64,000 bases of DNA from NCBI GenBank assembly GCA_032622095.1, contig CP136061.1:258634077-258698076 (forward strand). Reading direction: 5' to 3'. The translations under genes and the position numbers were made by a program. The notes beneath the pieces are model-generated. The model worked only from the letters and a program-made list of their open reading frames with translations, was not told the DNA's origin and made no database searches. Shown here in pieces: positions 10,683 to 22,800 of the stretch. Origin of the DNA: Siphonodentalium dalli (lineage: Eukaryota > Mollusca > Scaphopoda > Gadilida > Siphonodentaliidae). Each line of letters starts with the position of its first letter. Within the stretch, counting starts at the first letter, position 1.

Positions 10683-12991
10683 TAGTCCAGTGCATTTATG
10701 GTTTTACCCAGAACTAATTGCAACAGAATTTTTTTTTTTGCTGGAATTGGTACATATACCCTCCATAAACAACATACTAAAAATCGGCAAAAATCGGAAA
10801 AAGGGAAATTAGTGAATTTCGTGAAAAAAAATTGAGAAAATTTGGTCAAATCATCAATTTATGGGTTTTCATGAATGTATATAAAAAATTCAAATTTACA
10901 AGTCCTACAAATATCATGCCTATTTTGTCGACCACATTTTCCTGAATCCAGAACTGGAAACCATTCCCAGATTCCTTAAGTATTTTTCGAGTTGTGTGCC
11001 TTCAAAAACGCGAGTTTACCTGATTTCGGAGCCTTAATTTCGCAGAATGAGCCAAATGCCGTATTATATGGTTAATTATTTAAAAAACTAGAGCAAAATT
11101 AATTACTTTTACACTGTTTTAGTAATTTCCTCACTAGATAAAACACAAAATATGATTAATATGTGCATCTATGAATAAGGAAAATAAAATATTCTCAAAC
11201 AAAATGTGTGTTCCATTGTATGGACTTAGCCAAATTTGCCTTGACACAGAACTCGTGTGATGAAATGCCATATTTGAGGTCATGTAACTCAATAAATTAA
11301 TATCCATATGCTCTGCTTTTCTCATAACATTTTGAGAATACTAGATTGAACAAATTGTGAAGGAATTTCCAAATACATTGGTGAAGAAAATAAAATTATG
11401 GTCCTATGAACTCTTAGTCTAGCCTCTTTTTCCGAAAATGCTATTGTGGGACGTTTTTGTCAATTTTAAAAGGATTTTAGGCATATTCAGAAAAATTAAT
11501 GAAAGTTTATTGTGTAAGATTATGTGATCTGTCCTCTTAAATCATTTTTTTGTTGAGAAAATAGCATTTCAATGGTTATACCAATGAATGTCACTGGATT
11601 TCACTCATCATTGTGGAAACATACTCCAAATTTGAACGGCAGAAAAATGGGGGTAGGGGAAAGCATATCAACAAAATCTTAAAAATTATGCATCTTGAAG
11701 CAGAAAACTTTATATTAACAGTTTCTGCTTACATTGTTCTTTCATACATAATTTCATATTTCCTTTGTTTATGTTTATTGACAGAGCTATAATATTTTTT
11801 GTCATAATTTGGAAGTGAAATGTCAAATTGGCTATTTTGAGATTGTTTTATACAACATAACCATACAATTCTAAATCAACGTCCGATCATGTATTAAGCA
11901 GTTTTATAATGCAACAGGAATGTACACAAACTGGAAGAAAACAACATTGTGTCTGAAATGGCTGTAATTTGGTGATAAGATTGCATTTTGTGATTTTTCC
12001 TACCCCTATACCAACGTTAAAATATGGAGTCAGTTTCCTGAAAAATGAAAGAAATCAAGTGAAATACTATGGCATAACCAATGTTAGGCTAATTTTTTAT
12101 CACTAAATTGTTGTGGGAGGAAAGTTCAAATAATTTTACACATTAAAACACCCATTGTTTTTTGTTTTTATGGCCCAAAACCTTTTAGATTGGACAAAAA
12201 TGCCTCAAACTGGCATCTTTGGAAACAAGCTAAAACTAAGTATTCAAAGGGCCATAAGTTGATTTTCTTAAATAATGTCCTGTTAATACCTTTACATTTT
12301 GTTCAATCCAACATACTTAAAAGGTTATAAGAAAAGCATGGCATATGGGTATTAAATTATTGAGTTACATGACCTCAACTATTGCATTTCATCACACACG
12401 TTCAGTGTCAGAGGCAAAATTGGCCAAGTCCATACAATGGAACACACATTTTGTTTGAGAATATAATCTTCTTCTTAATTATAGATACACATATTAATCA
12501 TATTTTTGTGTTTAATCTAGTGAGGAAATTACTATAACACTGAAAAATCCCTTCAGTTCGCTCTAGTTTTTAAAATAATTAATCATAAATAAGGCATTTT
12601 GGCTCATTCTTCGAAATTGAGGCCCCGAAAATGGGCCGAAATCAGGTAAACTCGCGTTTTTGAAGGCACACAACTCGAAAAATACGTAATGAATCTGGGA
12701 CTGGTTTTCAGTACTGGGTTCAGGAAATTGAGGTCGATACAATATACATACCATTTGTAGGATTTGTGAATTTGATTGTTTTTATATGCATCCATGAAAA
12801 TCCATAAATTGATGATTTGACCAAATTTCCCAAAATTTATTTCACGAAATTCACCAATTTCCCTTTTTCCGATTTTTGCCGATTTTTAGTATGTTGTTTA
12901 TGGAGGGTTTATGTACTTATTCCAGCAAAAAAAAATTCTGTTGCAATTAGTTCCGGGTGTGGCATTTTTTTCTCATAAATGCACTGGACTA
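10683..12991. mobile_element. 2.3-kb foldback (near full-length palindrome) inserted in telomere-like repeats
   Basis: The ends are TAGTCCAGTGCATTTATG (10683) and CATAAATGCACTGGACTA (to 12991). Inverted similarity continues inward through blocks such as AACATACTAAAAATCGGCAA (near 10768), AACACAAAATATGATTAATA (near 11141) and TAGATTGAACAAA (near 11343). It persists, more diverged, to about 11660 and 12000, giving arms close to 1 kb. Telomere-like repeats flank both ends. The candidate target-site duplication is TTA (10680-10682 and 12992-12994), which includes TA. TTA would suit PIF/Harbinger and TA would suit Tc1/mariner; the terminal bases do not settle it. No transposase frame is seen. Confidence 0.85.
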
Positions 12992-13070
12992 TTAGGGTTA
13001 GGGTTAGGGTTAGGGTTAGGGTTTCCCATAACGTTTGTATGTGTGTTAGGGCTTCGTATCTGCCGTTGAA
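12992..13070. repeat. telomere-like TTAGGG repeats, right block
   Basis: Five perfect TTAGGG units run from 12992, followed by TTTCCCATAACG and GTGTGTTAGGG, the same satellite as at 10586-10682. The 2.3-kb palindrome interrupts what was one array. Confidence 0.8.
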
Positions 13071-13439
13071 CTGCAAAAAAACATGGATGATTCCTGTGGT
13101 GATGTTGCCTGGGAACAATAATCACCTAATAAATTATTGCTGAGAGAAAAGCGTAATGAATACCATCTAGAGTGTCATCAGATATTATCTTTATTTCCCC
13201 GTTTTCGAAATATAATATGGCACCACCATCTTATTCAAACTCGCAAATGTTAATACATAATCGATGTGTTGAACGCTTTATGTCAGTGATAGCAGTCATG
13301 GATTGTGGATATAGATTGTCCGCTTGCTCTTGGGGCCGATTTACTAGTAAAGTGATGCATGGTCCTCTGTTTTATGCTTGGTCATGTACTCAATTTTGGA
13401 AGGGCGTCACTGATCAAAACAGTCGTATGTCTATAGTTT
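13071..13439. other. non-coding, nothing recognised
   Basis: No supported gene or repeat. A short plus-strand frame at 13172-13441 has no splice or domain support. Confidence 0.4.
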
Positions 13440-15910
13440 GACTTGCAGTCTCATATATGCAATCGGGGGTCAATACTATGAAGCGTTTTCTTTGTAAGAA
13501 TCTACAATTGTTTGAAAGAAATAACAATTTATCATTCCGCTAATACTATGAACCTACGATTACAAACATAAATCACAAATAGTACGTGTTCTTTGTATTT
13601 ACAATCATCTCCCATCAGACTCCCAATGACAAAGAATGTTCGAGTACTATGAAAGTTAATTGAAAGTTTTACGTTAAGGAACGTGATTAGAAGGACTTCG
13701 TATTGTGTGTCCAACATAAATTTTCAGTTTTCGAACCTTAACCCGGATAATATACCCATCTATGATACGCAGAGACGTGCCAACAAGGGGTCGATACTCC
13801 CCCTTGTGAAAATGTTTTGTCAGCTGGAAATCTCAAGTACAACCCACAGGGACATCGCGACAATGGGGTTGGGTTATGTTTCTCGCGCCCAAACATTTTG
13901 TCAACATGTTCAACAGTTGAAATTTGATACATGAAACAACATGAATTGCAAATTTTACAACAACAATAGGTTGAACTTGTTCTCTTATTTTGTTTTTCCA
14001 ACAATTTATTAGAGGGTGTGTCATTGTTTTAGACCAACATTTGAATTTTACCTCCTTTGGTCAAAAGTTTGGATTGAAATGGCCTATATTTAGAAATTGT
14101 CAAACCTTAGGGGGTGTCATCTTGGATGTGAGGTAGCAGTATGTGTTCCTTGTAACTACTAAAATTACACAATTTATTGAAAGTTACACTGTGTCAAACA
14201 TAAATTGTCGATTTTCACACCCTTAAACCGGACCATATAACCATCTCTGATTCGCAGGGACGTAGCGCACCCCCTGTTATGATTTGTTTTATCAATGGAA
14301 GTCTCATAAACAGGGACATGGCGATAGTGGTCTTGGGAACACGATGCCTGGCACATTACAGCTGTCTTTTCTTGTGTTATCTTCTTCCAGAAATACTGCC
14401 TGTTGGTATTTGGTTAGCGGCGATTCGGTGTTGTTGTATTGGTCAACTATAGTTTATAAATGACAAATCAATAAATATTACGCGTGTTCCTAATGTGAGT
14501 ATTGTTTATCGCTCAAGAATGAATGGCGAGTTAAATGAAACTCTTGTTCAACGGCAGATTATCCTTTGAGTTTCGATCGTTGACGCGAATGCATTTGGTC
14601 ACGGTAAAGGACACGAATACGAAAATGAAAGCACATATTTCACAAATGACTACATCATAAATGCAGTGACGTGGCCAATGGCCTCTTCGGTGCGCCAACG
14701 TCGATATCCAACTGTATCCCCACCCTCAATCAGAAACTTCTATTTCTGTGAAATGTAATTGTTTACCCCGGTTGGCTTCTGATCATCCAGCTGTAACATT
14801 AAGTTGTCCCCCTTGGGTTGGACATTTTGACTAAATATGACTAAACATTTTGAGTAACTTTGGTCAAGTATTGGAATTATTTGCACATAATTCCGCAACT
14901 TACATTTTCGCCTTCCCAGTGACTTATAAAAGTTATGACTAAATCCTGGCCATTTTGTCAAATTAGTCGTTTTGAATCCCCATTTCTTAGTCGTTATGAC
15001 TAACATCACCTTAGTAATTTTGACTAATGTTATGCCTCAGCCATGTTGGCTGAACTAAGTTAGTCATCCTGGGGAAAAACGTTTGACTAACATATGTTAG
15101 TCATATTGACTAACTTTTGTTATCAGCGTAGACAAATTTAAATACTCGCCTCTTGATATACGATTCAATCGCTATGTGGAATTTATAGGCATTTTTTTAT
15201 TCAAAGGGTGCATATTGAAATTATAGGATGGACACCACATCACCAAACGAAGCCCATGTAGCCACGTCCCTATCTCGATATATTATAATATATCGGAGCA
15301 GTTTGAAATTATAAAATGACAACCCCTCCTATAACCGAGAGCCTTAGCACGTCCATGCTTCGGTACTGTGATGGACACCCCTGATAAAATGGAGCCACGT
15401 TCCTGTCTCGATGTGTTATGATAAGAGTAGCGGATCAGTTTGAAATCATATGATGGGCAAAATATATATAATGTTATACCATCAAAATAATATTTTGATT
15501 TCACAAACTGAATGGTTGTAATTTGTGAAAACAATGATACCAAATTGGTTGTAGTACTCGATATTACACTGACTTGTACTTACATACACACTATACAAAC
15601 GAACAGTTTATTAGTTAACTTTGCGCAGACAAGTGGTCATCAACTTAGCAATCCGTGTACCGATTGGATAGCTCTGATAAGCGATCACCTCTCAACTTAT
15701 GATTGGTTAATTCTTTTGTAACTTTGGCTTGCCGTGATTCAATATATTGTGAATCACTCACATGTAACGTTTTGCCCGTAAGCAATCTACAATAATCAAC
15801 ATAGATCTTTGTAAAATTTGCGAGATTTTGTTAGCTCATCGTTTCATAGTACCGGCGATATCACTAATCACAAAATAATAGCACGCATTGTAACTTTCCC
15901 ATAGAAATTG
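13440..15910. repeat. dispersed repeat, left copy of an inverted pair
   Basis: Several blocks recur inverted in 20690-21780: TATTAGCGGAATGATAAATT-type sequence (13527-13560 against 21675-21707), AATCGGGGGTCAATACTATG (13460 against 21755-21775), the GACGTGGC/AAGGGGTCG block (13700-13900 against 21305-21525), and GTAATATCGAG plus ATGGTTGTAATTTGTGAAAA (15510-15560 against 21040-21110). The GACATGGCGATA/ACAGCTG block also recurs at 14180-14370 and 17025-17100. The interior at 14790-15125 is dotted with TGACTAA/TTAGTCA words. The left copy looks expanded by insertions. Confidence 0.6.
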
Positions 15911-16321
15911 TTGTCAGTTATTTTAACTTTATATACATGTCCTTATAATTGGAACTGGTATTGAGATAACACTGATTACGGGTGAATGGGAGCAGAGTGG
16001 TGAGTTAGTTTTTTCTACGTTTAAGGGGTTTTTACCCCCGCCCAATCTGAGGTATTACAATAATACGGCTAAATGTTCCCTGTACTATGAAACCACTGTG
16101 ATAGTTAACACAAATTTGTAATTACAAATTAATAAATACTATTTGTATTTAGAGGTTTAAAATTGTTCATAGTATTGACCCATGATAATATTGTACTGTG
16201 CATCACAACTGGCTCAGTAATATGTGAAACTTCGATTGTAGTCTCATACATGTATGTGCAATATGATAACCATACCATGTGTATGACGACTGGCTAAATA
16301 GTGTGCGAAATATTGGGCATA
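15911..16321. other. non-coding, nothing recognised
   Basis: AT-rich sequence between the dispersed repeat and a TTAA-flanked element; no exon support. Confidence 0.35.
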
Positions 16322-16535
16322 TTAACCCTTTCATGACTGGAAGTTCTGAAATTTTGCGAAAGCCCTGTGCCATATATAAGAGAATGCATTGACTTAACAA
16401 TATTTAACTTGATATAGTAAGCCAGTGCATTCTCTTATATAGGCCCCCTATGTGAGACGCGCATATATAAGAGGATGCACTGGCACAAGGGTCTTTAATG
16501 CTGCACCAGCGCAACTCCAGTCATGAAAGGGTTAA
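16322..16535. mobile_element. TTAA-flanked MITE (piggyBac-like ends) containing the hairpin module
   Basis: TTAA at 16322-16325 and 16532-16535 flanks inverted ends CCCTTTCATGACTGGAAGTT and AACTCCAGTCATGAAAGGG. A TTAA duplication plus CCCTTT-type ends is characteristic of piggyBac-family elements. Inside are two degenerate copies of the ATGCATTCTCTTATATA module (16375-16395 and 16424-16488). It has no coding capacity. Confidence 0.7.
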
Positions 16536-16544
16536 ATGGTACGT

Positions 16545-16850
16545 GCATAGACTCGCAATTTTGACGGTATGTTATCTTACATTATTATCATATTGTCTTA
16601 CATTCTTCACAATTTTATAATATTTTTTTATAAAATATTCTTACAATCTTTATAAATGTTTATCATTTTTTTGCATTCATTAACAATTCTTTTATTTTGT
16701 ATCATTATTTCTTACAATATTTATAATTTGTTATCATTGTTCTTACATTCTTTAACAATTTGTTTTATTTTGTATCATTATTTCTTACATACTTTACCAA
16801 TTTTGTATCATTTATTTTTAACATTTATACAAAATAGTATAAAATTTGTT
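16545..16850. repeat. low-complexity TTCTTACAATTTTATA-like tract
   Basis: TTCTTACATTCTTTAACAAT-like units recur irregularly. The same composition forms the core of hairpin elements at 43755-43885 and 44700-44840, so this tract is probably the core of a composite element running from 16322 to about 16975. Confidence 0.5.
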
Positions 16851-16975
16851 AGGCCAATGCAATATCTTTTATATGTGAGGCGACCTATGGTCGACTCACA
16901 TATATAAGAGAATGCATTGACCCAGGGTTTTCGCAAACATTCAGCCTGAGGAAGCTCCCGTCATGAATGTCGATA
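16851..16975. mobile_element. right-end half of a hairpin element
   Basis: GTTAGGCCAATGCAATATCT leads into the GAGGCGACCTATGGTCGACTC loop and AGAATGCATTGACCCAGGG, followed by TTTTCGCAAACATTCAGC and CCCGTCATGAATG. That last segment is the inverse of the left end at 16331-16365 (TCATGACTGG, TTTTGCGAAAGCCC). Together the two halves look like one 650-bp element with internal rearrangement. Confidence 0.55.
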
Positions 16976-17497
16976 CTCGATACCATGGAATTACATATGA
17001 TTTCGTGGAACAAGGCATATCGTTTCGCCCCTCCCTATTCTGAATAGCTGTAACATGCCATGCGTTGATTTCATAACACCTCAACCCCCCTATCGCCAAT
17101 AAATATTGTTTACACTAATGGGAAAAGGGGGTCACAATGGATCAGTGGATACATGGCATAAACAGGGCGAAAATCCACGATATATATCCCACCTATAAGA
17201 AGCAAACACAATCGATACTAATGCAAAACCTACTTTAAAATGTTAGTAACATGCTGCTGTTGTATTCATTAGTGGATGCGTTGTTCCCGGTGATATACGT
17301 TCTGCGAATGGGCGGAGCCACATTCACTCCAACGCGCTGTGCGTCGCTTGAAATAGTTCAAATCGACAAACGGCATTCGTTGTTACGTTGTGCTTCTACT
17401 CGATGACAATTCTCCCACAGTGCTGACCAACAGTTTGCTGACGACATCTGAACATCAATCACTGTTGGTATTGTCGAGACAATAGGCTATATATTAA
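16976..17497. other. upstream region of the lectin gene
   Basis: Contains a short copy of the dispersed CGCCCCTCCCTATTCTGAAT / CCCCTATCGCCA repeat at 17025-17100. The remaining sequence before the TATA-like box shows nothing else I can support. Confidence 0.4.
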
Positions 17498-17505
17498 TAT
17501 ATAAA
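17498..17505 (+). promoter_or_regulatory. candidate TATA box of the PAN/C-type lectin gene
   Basis: TATATAAA lies 47 nt upstream of the ATG at 17552. Initiation 25-30 nt downstream would give a short 5'UTR of about 20-25 nt. The surroundings are AT-rich, so chance occurrence is possible. Confidence 0.35.
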
Positions 17506-17551
17506 GTATTGTGGACTTTTAACTTTCGTGTGCACTTGACCGGAATAAAAT

Positions 17552-17801
17552 ATGGTCAGTTTGTTCATGTTTATGAGTTGCATCTGTCTGTCAGCAGCGA
17601 ATAACTCAAAGGTTGTGACTGCCAACTTTTTCAACGGTAGCGGGCAACTGAATATGAGCAACATTTTGGCAACTACCAAGTCACAATCAGAAATGGATTG
17701 TGGTGCACAATGTCTGAAAAGATCAGAATGCAAATCCTTTGCAGTCAATGGCTCCAAGTGTGTCCAGTTCAGTGACGACAGTGGAGTTCTTCAGAGAGCA
17801 G
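17552..17801 (+). CDS. lectin gene exon 1: signal peptide and PAN-like module
   Basis: The ATG at 17552 is the first after the TATA-like box and opens a hydrophobic MVSLFMFMSCICLSAA signal. The exon ends at GAGAGCAG|gtgcgt with 83 codons plus one base. The pattern CGAQC, five residues, C, nine residues, C is PAN/apple-like. Asn-X-Ser sites at residues 18 (NNS is not a sequon; NGS 28-30 is), 34-36 and 66-68 suggest glycosylation. Confidence 0.85.
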
Positions 17802-19830
17802 GTGCGTATCTTACTCTGTTGATCGCTTGTTCTGTTTATGTTATCAATGTTTATTCGTCAAACAATTGCAGTTGATTAAGGATGGTAGCGACATACCAAT
17901 CAAGTTGTCTGGAGTGCCATGTGCAAGAATAAATTTGACTCTTTATCAGATTATAATGTAATATTACCACAATTTTATAAGAATCTGGCCTTGCATTACA
18001 AGTCGCATTACACTTTGGCTACCGCGTTGAATCCTCACAAATTATTCAAACAATATATAGACCATTGGATTAAAATCCAAGAGCTGTTAGAACAAATGTC
18101 TGTCTGTAACATTTATGGTACCACATCAGCGTTATAATTTCCGAGTAATATTGTTTTCGTGTAGCAGAATATCACATTGCTCATTTGCGATAAAAGTGGG
18201 TTTTTGCAAACCGTGTCCGTGTATGATATAATATCATTGAAATATTTGCATGTTTTTCTGTTTATTATTACAAGTCCATTGGCCACTTTGGTGATTATAT
18301 TAACAACCAACAGTAGCGCGCACTTACGCTCAAAATAAAAAAAATTTACATTGTATTTTCACGAATTACGCATGGCGTTCGCTGTAATGGAGTTACTTTT
18401 ATTGGCGTTGCATCGATAGATTGATATGTTAAGTTTAATTACAAAATGAATGTATAAAGCGGGCATATGTTTCAATGCGGGGTACGACGGCCATGTGGTC
18501 GTTGGAGCATACCGTGTACCCTAATATCCCACACCCCAACTACATTCATTTCTTATTTTTATATAGCTTTTTAATGATTTATTCCCATAAACAGAGATGA
18601 GTGTATTCGTATTTATTTTCTCAAATTCTGCTGATAGTTTGATACTAGCCTTGCAGCACATTCACAGTGTATAAACCGTACAAACATTAAATCGGAAGTT
18701 GTTTTAAAAAAGACGAAAAATGCTATTTTTAGAACGTAAATGTGACAGAACTATCACAACACCACCACAAAATTAAGGTTTCAGACGGACACACGGTCGC
18801 AACACATCTATAACCGTAATTATAAATTGTACATACACATTTTCCGATCGTAAGCGGGCTCCATTTGAGCGAAAGTCTCTGTTTAATATATAAAAGTGGC
18901 CTTTGATCACTTCAGAAAAAAACATTTATCGCAAACATTCCCTCTTCAAATGTCATTTTAACACAAAGGCAGCATCTGTCGGAAACCCCGCTATATTGCA
19001 ACGGAAAGGACGTTATGTGTGCAACATATATGGACATGCCCTTGGCTAGCGTGTATTCACAATTTGAACGTAGAGAGTATTGATTTGGACAACCCAGTTT
19101 TTGTTTACCCTGTATCAATGCATTCTCTTATATATGCGAGTCGACCATAGGTCGCCTCGCATATATAAGAGAATGCATTGGCCTAACATTTTTTTACAAT
19201 TTTAATAATTTGTTCTTGTATTCTTTAACAATTTTATAATTTCACCCATACAGAGCCCCAGACAAACATGAGCAGACGACACTCTTCTATATGCTTCTAT
19301 ATATGTGTGGGGTTCCCTGCAGGGTAATGGATGTTTTTTATTGTATGTCCTAAAAATTGTAAGAAACATTTATTTTAAAAAAAAGATAAAAAATTGTTAG
19401 GCCAATGCATTCTCTTATATATGCGAGGCGACCTATGGTCGACTCGCATATATAAGAGAATGCATTGGCGCAGGGTAAAACATATTTGTGATTAGGTCGG
19501 ATGAGGTCAATAATGTGTGACGTTGTGTTACGGTTGTTATTGGGGTAAGAAACGGGTAACCACTTGCAGTTGTCCTATCACCGCACAGGATTTATTGTAC
19601 CACAGACGGATTATGTACATATTAATTGGTACATGCATAATATATATATATATATAAAATATCAAATATATCGTGTACCGTCACAATGGTAAGACAAATT
19701 ATTCCACCACCAAACAACACCAAACCTAGACCAAGACTTCTCGGTCCACAATAGCTTGGGATATCGGTTGCGATAATGCTGTTTTTGGACCGAGTCCCGT
19801 CCGTTGCTCTTCTATAACGGACGTTACTCC

Positions 19831-19861
<31 letters not shown>

Positions 19862-22800
19862 TGCTTGTATGTCTTCGGGTTAGGTCAAATGGAAGCTTTT
19901 TATATATGAGGGCAGCCTTTCCCAAGCATAATGACATCAAACGTGCATATAGCAGATATGCCAAAGCAACGATATATATCTAAGCAAACAATGCCTAGTT
20001 TTCGGGAGAATTTCGATTTGTCGCGCTATCAGAAAATGTATGTAAACGATGCATTAAACGATGCATTAAACGATCCTGGTATTTCGCGTTTGAACACTTC
20101 ATCTGTCCACATTCTTTTTAACTCTAAGGTATGGCTGTCAGTTGTTTCGTGTTGTTTTGACAATGTTAAGACCGTTACCGTGATAACCTGAACAAACTTC
20201 ATCCGATTCCATTCATATATATTTGGTATACCGATATTCTACAGCAATAGCTTTGTGATTCCATGGTTAGAGTGTTTGACTGCGATATCTGTCGTCTGTC
20301 GGCGGACTGCTGAAATCCTATACCATACCATGAATCTCTATACGCTGACTAACGCTCGTAGAGATCATATTCCACCAGTACAAAACCTGGGAACTTTTTT
20401 ATATTGTGACCGGGAACCTTATAAAATGGAACAAATATCACAGGGAATATATATGTCATTATATGTTTCTTAATAATTTACTTCACTGTAGGTAAAATTG
20501 AAGTGATTTTGTTAGTGAATTTGTTTTGCGTTTCGTACAATTATGGAATTTCGCTTGGTAATTTATTGAATGTTTATTGCGATATCGGCTCACATATGTC
20601 ACAGACAAGCATGAAATTTCTGCTCCAATTTACCGTTAAAATCAGTATTGTCTGAATATCTGTTTCAAATTAGACGAGCACGCCGACACAAAATTAATAT
20701 GGGAAAGTTATAATGCGTGCTACAATTTTGTGATGAGTGATATTGTCGGTACTATGAAACTAAGAGCTAACAAACTCTCACACATTTCCCAAAGATCAAC
20801 GATTGATTATTGTAGGTTTCCTACAGGCGACAGGTCGCCTGTGAACGGTTCATGATAATTATATCATGGCTTGCAGGATTGGCTCACTTACAAAAGGATC
20901 AACCAATCCTAAGTTGCTGTGAGGGTTTATGGCTTATGAGAGTTATACAATCTGTGTTAGGTGTGTTAATTTGACGAGCACTTGCCTGTGTACAGTTAAT
21001 CAATACATGTAACTTATGTATGTGAGTACAAGCCGTTGTCATATCGAGTAATACAACTTACTTGGTGATCTTTTTTTTTGTTGAGATTACAACCATTCAA
21101 TTTGTGAAAACATATTATTATTTTGATGGTACTACATTTACTTTACTTTAATCATATTTTATTGTGAATTTTTCAATTTACAAAGGGATTGGGGTACAAG
21201 TTACATAAACTCACAGGAGACCCCTCTTCCGATACAAAGTTGACATTACAGTATTTATTTACAGAGTATTTACAATTGTGGTGTAATACATAAAGTAAAA
21301 GGTGACGACTCGCCCCTCCCTATTCCGAACAGCTGTAACGTGCCATGTGCTGAGTTCCCGACACCCTAACCCCCTATCGCCATGTCCATGTAAAATTAGA
21401 TTTCCAGCTGATAAAACATGTCCACGCGATGAGAGGGCGACCCGACCCCTTCTCGCCACGTCCCACGTGTGTATCAGAAGTGGGTATATGAACCGGTGTA
21501 ATGGTGTGAAAATCGAATATTTATGTTCGGCACCTCATACGAAGGCATTATAGTCACGTTCTTTATCGTTGTAGCTTTCAGTACATGTTCATAGTACTCG
21601 ACAATTCTTTGTGACCGGAACATGATAGTGTTTACATAAAACACATACCATGTGTGGTTTATATTTGTAATCGTGTGTTCATAGTATTAGCGGAATGATA
21701 AATTGTTATGTTTTACAAACCATTATACTGTAGATTCGTATACAGAAAACTCGTCATAGTATTCACCCCCGATTTATTGTTTACATAACAATCTTTTGGG
21801 TAACCAGAGCAGTAATAACACACTGGTTTGTACATTTTCCATTTGTTAATTGCGTAAACGATAATCAATGAGGCAAGTGTCTGAGGCCAAATACTCACAC
21901 AAGGTCGCGAAACGGCCACGGTGATTAATACCAGCCAAGGTGATGATCTTACTAAAAACCCACATACATGTACATACATATACATCATGAAATAATTACC
22001 ACCTCGACCCGACAAGGGTACGTTCATACGCTGGCAAGTTTGCACATTATGCTTTGCGTGCATTTCATCATAGAAAACCACATGGTCCCAGAATATGGAC
22101 GGAAACGTGCATAAACATGAATCTTTACCAAAGCGAACGACATGAGAAGTAAGGATTTATGTAGTTGCACTTGTAATAGTGCTACTGGCATTTGTCTTCA
22201 AATATCTGAATGATTCTTTGGAGATATATAGCATGCTATTTACATGCAAATTCCGGCAGCATCGCTACATGTAGAACTATAGAAATTTCTCTTCGAATGT
22301 AGTTAGCTGTGGTACATATGCATTTTATAATTTGATATGCTTATTTCCGTTCATATTATGGCACCATATAGTTTACAACGACGAAATGACTGCAAAGCCT
22401 ACCGTGCAAACTTCCCAGGGTATGAACGTACCCTGACACTTGAACGTCACAAGTAATCGACATTCGTCGAGATAATACTCGAGCGACAACAAGAGGGAGA
22501 CGTTCAAGTGGGTGTTGCAAATCAATATATTTTTCTAAATTTGCAAAGCTTCAGTTTATTTTAGCTAAACATACATTGGGTCTCTGCTTGCACTGGTAAT
22601 GGGTATATTGTGTGGCTATTATCAACATAATCGTTCGTTCGTGCCAACAATGCTAAGTCCAGAATAACTAATACCATCAGGTTGAACAATCCAATAACTT
22701 GTTTGTCTGCAGCTCTCCCATACACTTTTCCTTGAAATTTGGAACTCCTTATATCGACAAATGAAAGATTGTAAATATAGACATCACTTTTAAAAGGGTC

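Noticed and set aside
10586-13070. A true chromosome end
   Set aside because: Too few and degenerate TTAGGG units, and ordinary sequence continues on both sides; both blocks read in the same orientation.
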